Assembly: GCA_001800245.1 (NCBI GenBank)
Contig: MGVA01000028.1
Location: forward strand, 84,678-148,677
Length of the DNA stretch: 64,000 nucleotides
Direction: 5' to 3'
From: Elusimicrobia bacterium RIFOXYA12_FULL_51_18
GTDB lineage: Bacteria > Elusimicrobiota > Elusimicrobia > Elusimicrobiales > UBA9959
Shown: piece by piece, positions 63,801 through 64,000 of the stretch
How the letters are laid out: the number at the start of each line of letters is the position of its first letter
How positions within the stretch are numbered: position 1 is the stretch's first letter
The notes under the pieces: generated by a model
Told to the model about the DNA's origin: nothing
Database searches by the model: none
The model's input: only the letters and a program-made list of their open reading frames with translations
Made by a program: the position numbers and the translations under genes

Positions 63801-64000
63801 CGGAGGATCTTTTCCAGGAGGGCTTTCTGCTGGTTATGGTCGGAAAGGTTTAGGGAATAGTGGAAATAGCCGCAGGCGTCTTTTAAGACAGCGGCCACCA
63901 CGCCTCTTATATCTTCTAGTTTCTCTCCGCATAACTCAAATTCCAGGGCCAGCATTTTGTCTTTTTTGAATTCAAATTGCGATAGAAGTTCCACTTTCTC
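63782..64000 (-). CDS. C-terminal part of a gene cut by the window edge, unknown
   Basis: About 72 residues, open to the edge with no stop in between; the protein continues beyond base 64000 and the internal GTG at 63994 is not a proven start. It reads ELLSQFEFKKDKMLALEFEL, then a helical part with YFHYSLNLSDHNQQKALLEKIL. I recognise no family. It lies next to the ORF6N fragment but on the other strand. Confidence 0.45.
   Translation of the reverse strand, partial: EKVELLSQFEFKKDKMLALEFELCGEKLEDIRGVVAAVLKDACGYFHYSLNLSDHNQQKALLEKILRLTAKT

Overview
The window looks like part of a chromosome from an uncultured diderm bacterium of moderately high GC content. It carries a PorV-type outer membrane protein, two AsmA-like proteins, Lgt and lipoproteins, and a very large surface protein with an FlgD-like C-terminal domain. 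An Elusimicrobiota-like lineage is my best guess from this mix of genes; it is an inference and was not tested by a search. Most of the window is ordinary core genome, broken by accessory pieces.

Layout. 1-7.3 kb: the 3' part of a giant repeat-domain surface protein (its start lies outside the window) and a PorV-like partner. 7.3-13.1 kb (minus): valS with two small membrane proteins, hemW and a stomatin-like gene. 13.2-18.8 kb (plus): nusB, ligA, a thioredoxin-TPR protein and a PurH homologue that has lost key catalytic motifs. 18.8-21.3 kb: an accessory stretch with a frameshifted DUF1016 nuclease, gene fragments and a small lipoprotein. 21.3-32.3 kb: kbl, a DUF4912-GH57 pair, rluD-lgt, a HAD phosphatase, ftsB-MBL hydrolase, eno, a phosphohexomutase and an alpha/beta hydrolase.

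32.5-39.9 kb is a probable genomic island. It ends at an intact tRNA-Phe, next to which lies a decayed tyrosine-recombinase relic; a tRNA-Phe-like fragment marks the other side. Inside are a three-gene, translationally coupled cassette (MFS transporter, GNAT-methyltransferase fusion, hybrid sensor histidine kinase) and an AbiEi/AbiEii toxin-antitoxin pair with a clear palindromic operator. The cassette is the best candidate for an undescribed system: one enzyme that could acylate and methylate a small molecule, one exporter and one membrane sensor.

39.9-48.6 kb: a receiver protein, a multi-pass glycosyltransferase-like protein, an RlmI-type methyltransferase, a SAM hydrolase, a PyrE-like phosphoribosyltransferase, AsmA, an M50 peptidase and a second receiver protein. 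48.7-56.8 kb (minus): a nearly complete glycine cleavage set (gcvT, gcvH, gcvPA, gcvPB, lpd) with a lipoate ligase, a stand-alone Lrp-type sensor domain and exodeoxyribonuclease III; with kbl at 21 kb this would join threonine and glycine breakdown to one-carbon metabolism. 56.8-58.5 kb: a second AsmA-like gene flanked by copies of a 52-bp hairpin repeat, one copy lying inside a 225-bp element with 21-bp perfect terminal inverted repeats. 58.5-64 kb: two exported proteins (one with HExxH), a PIF1-like helicase, an MFS transporter, an ORF6N relic and a gene cut by the window edge.
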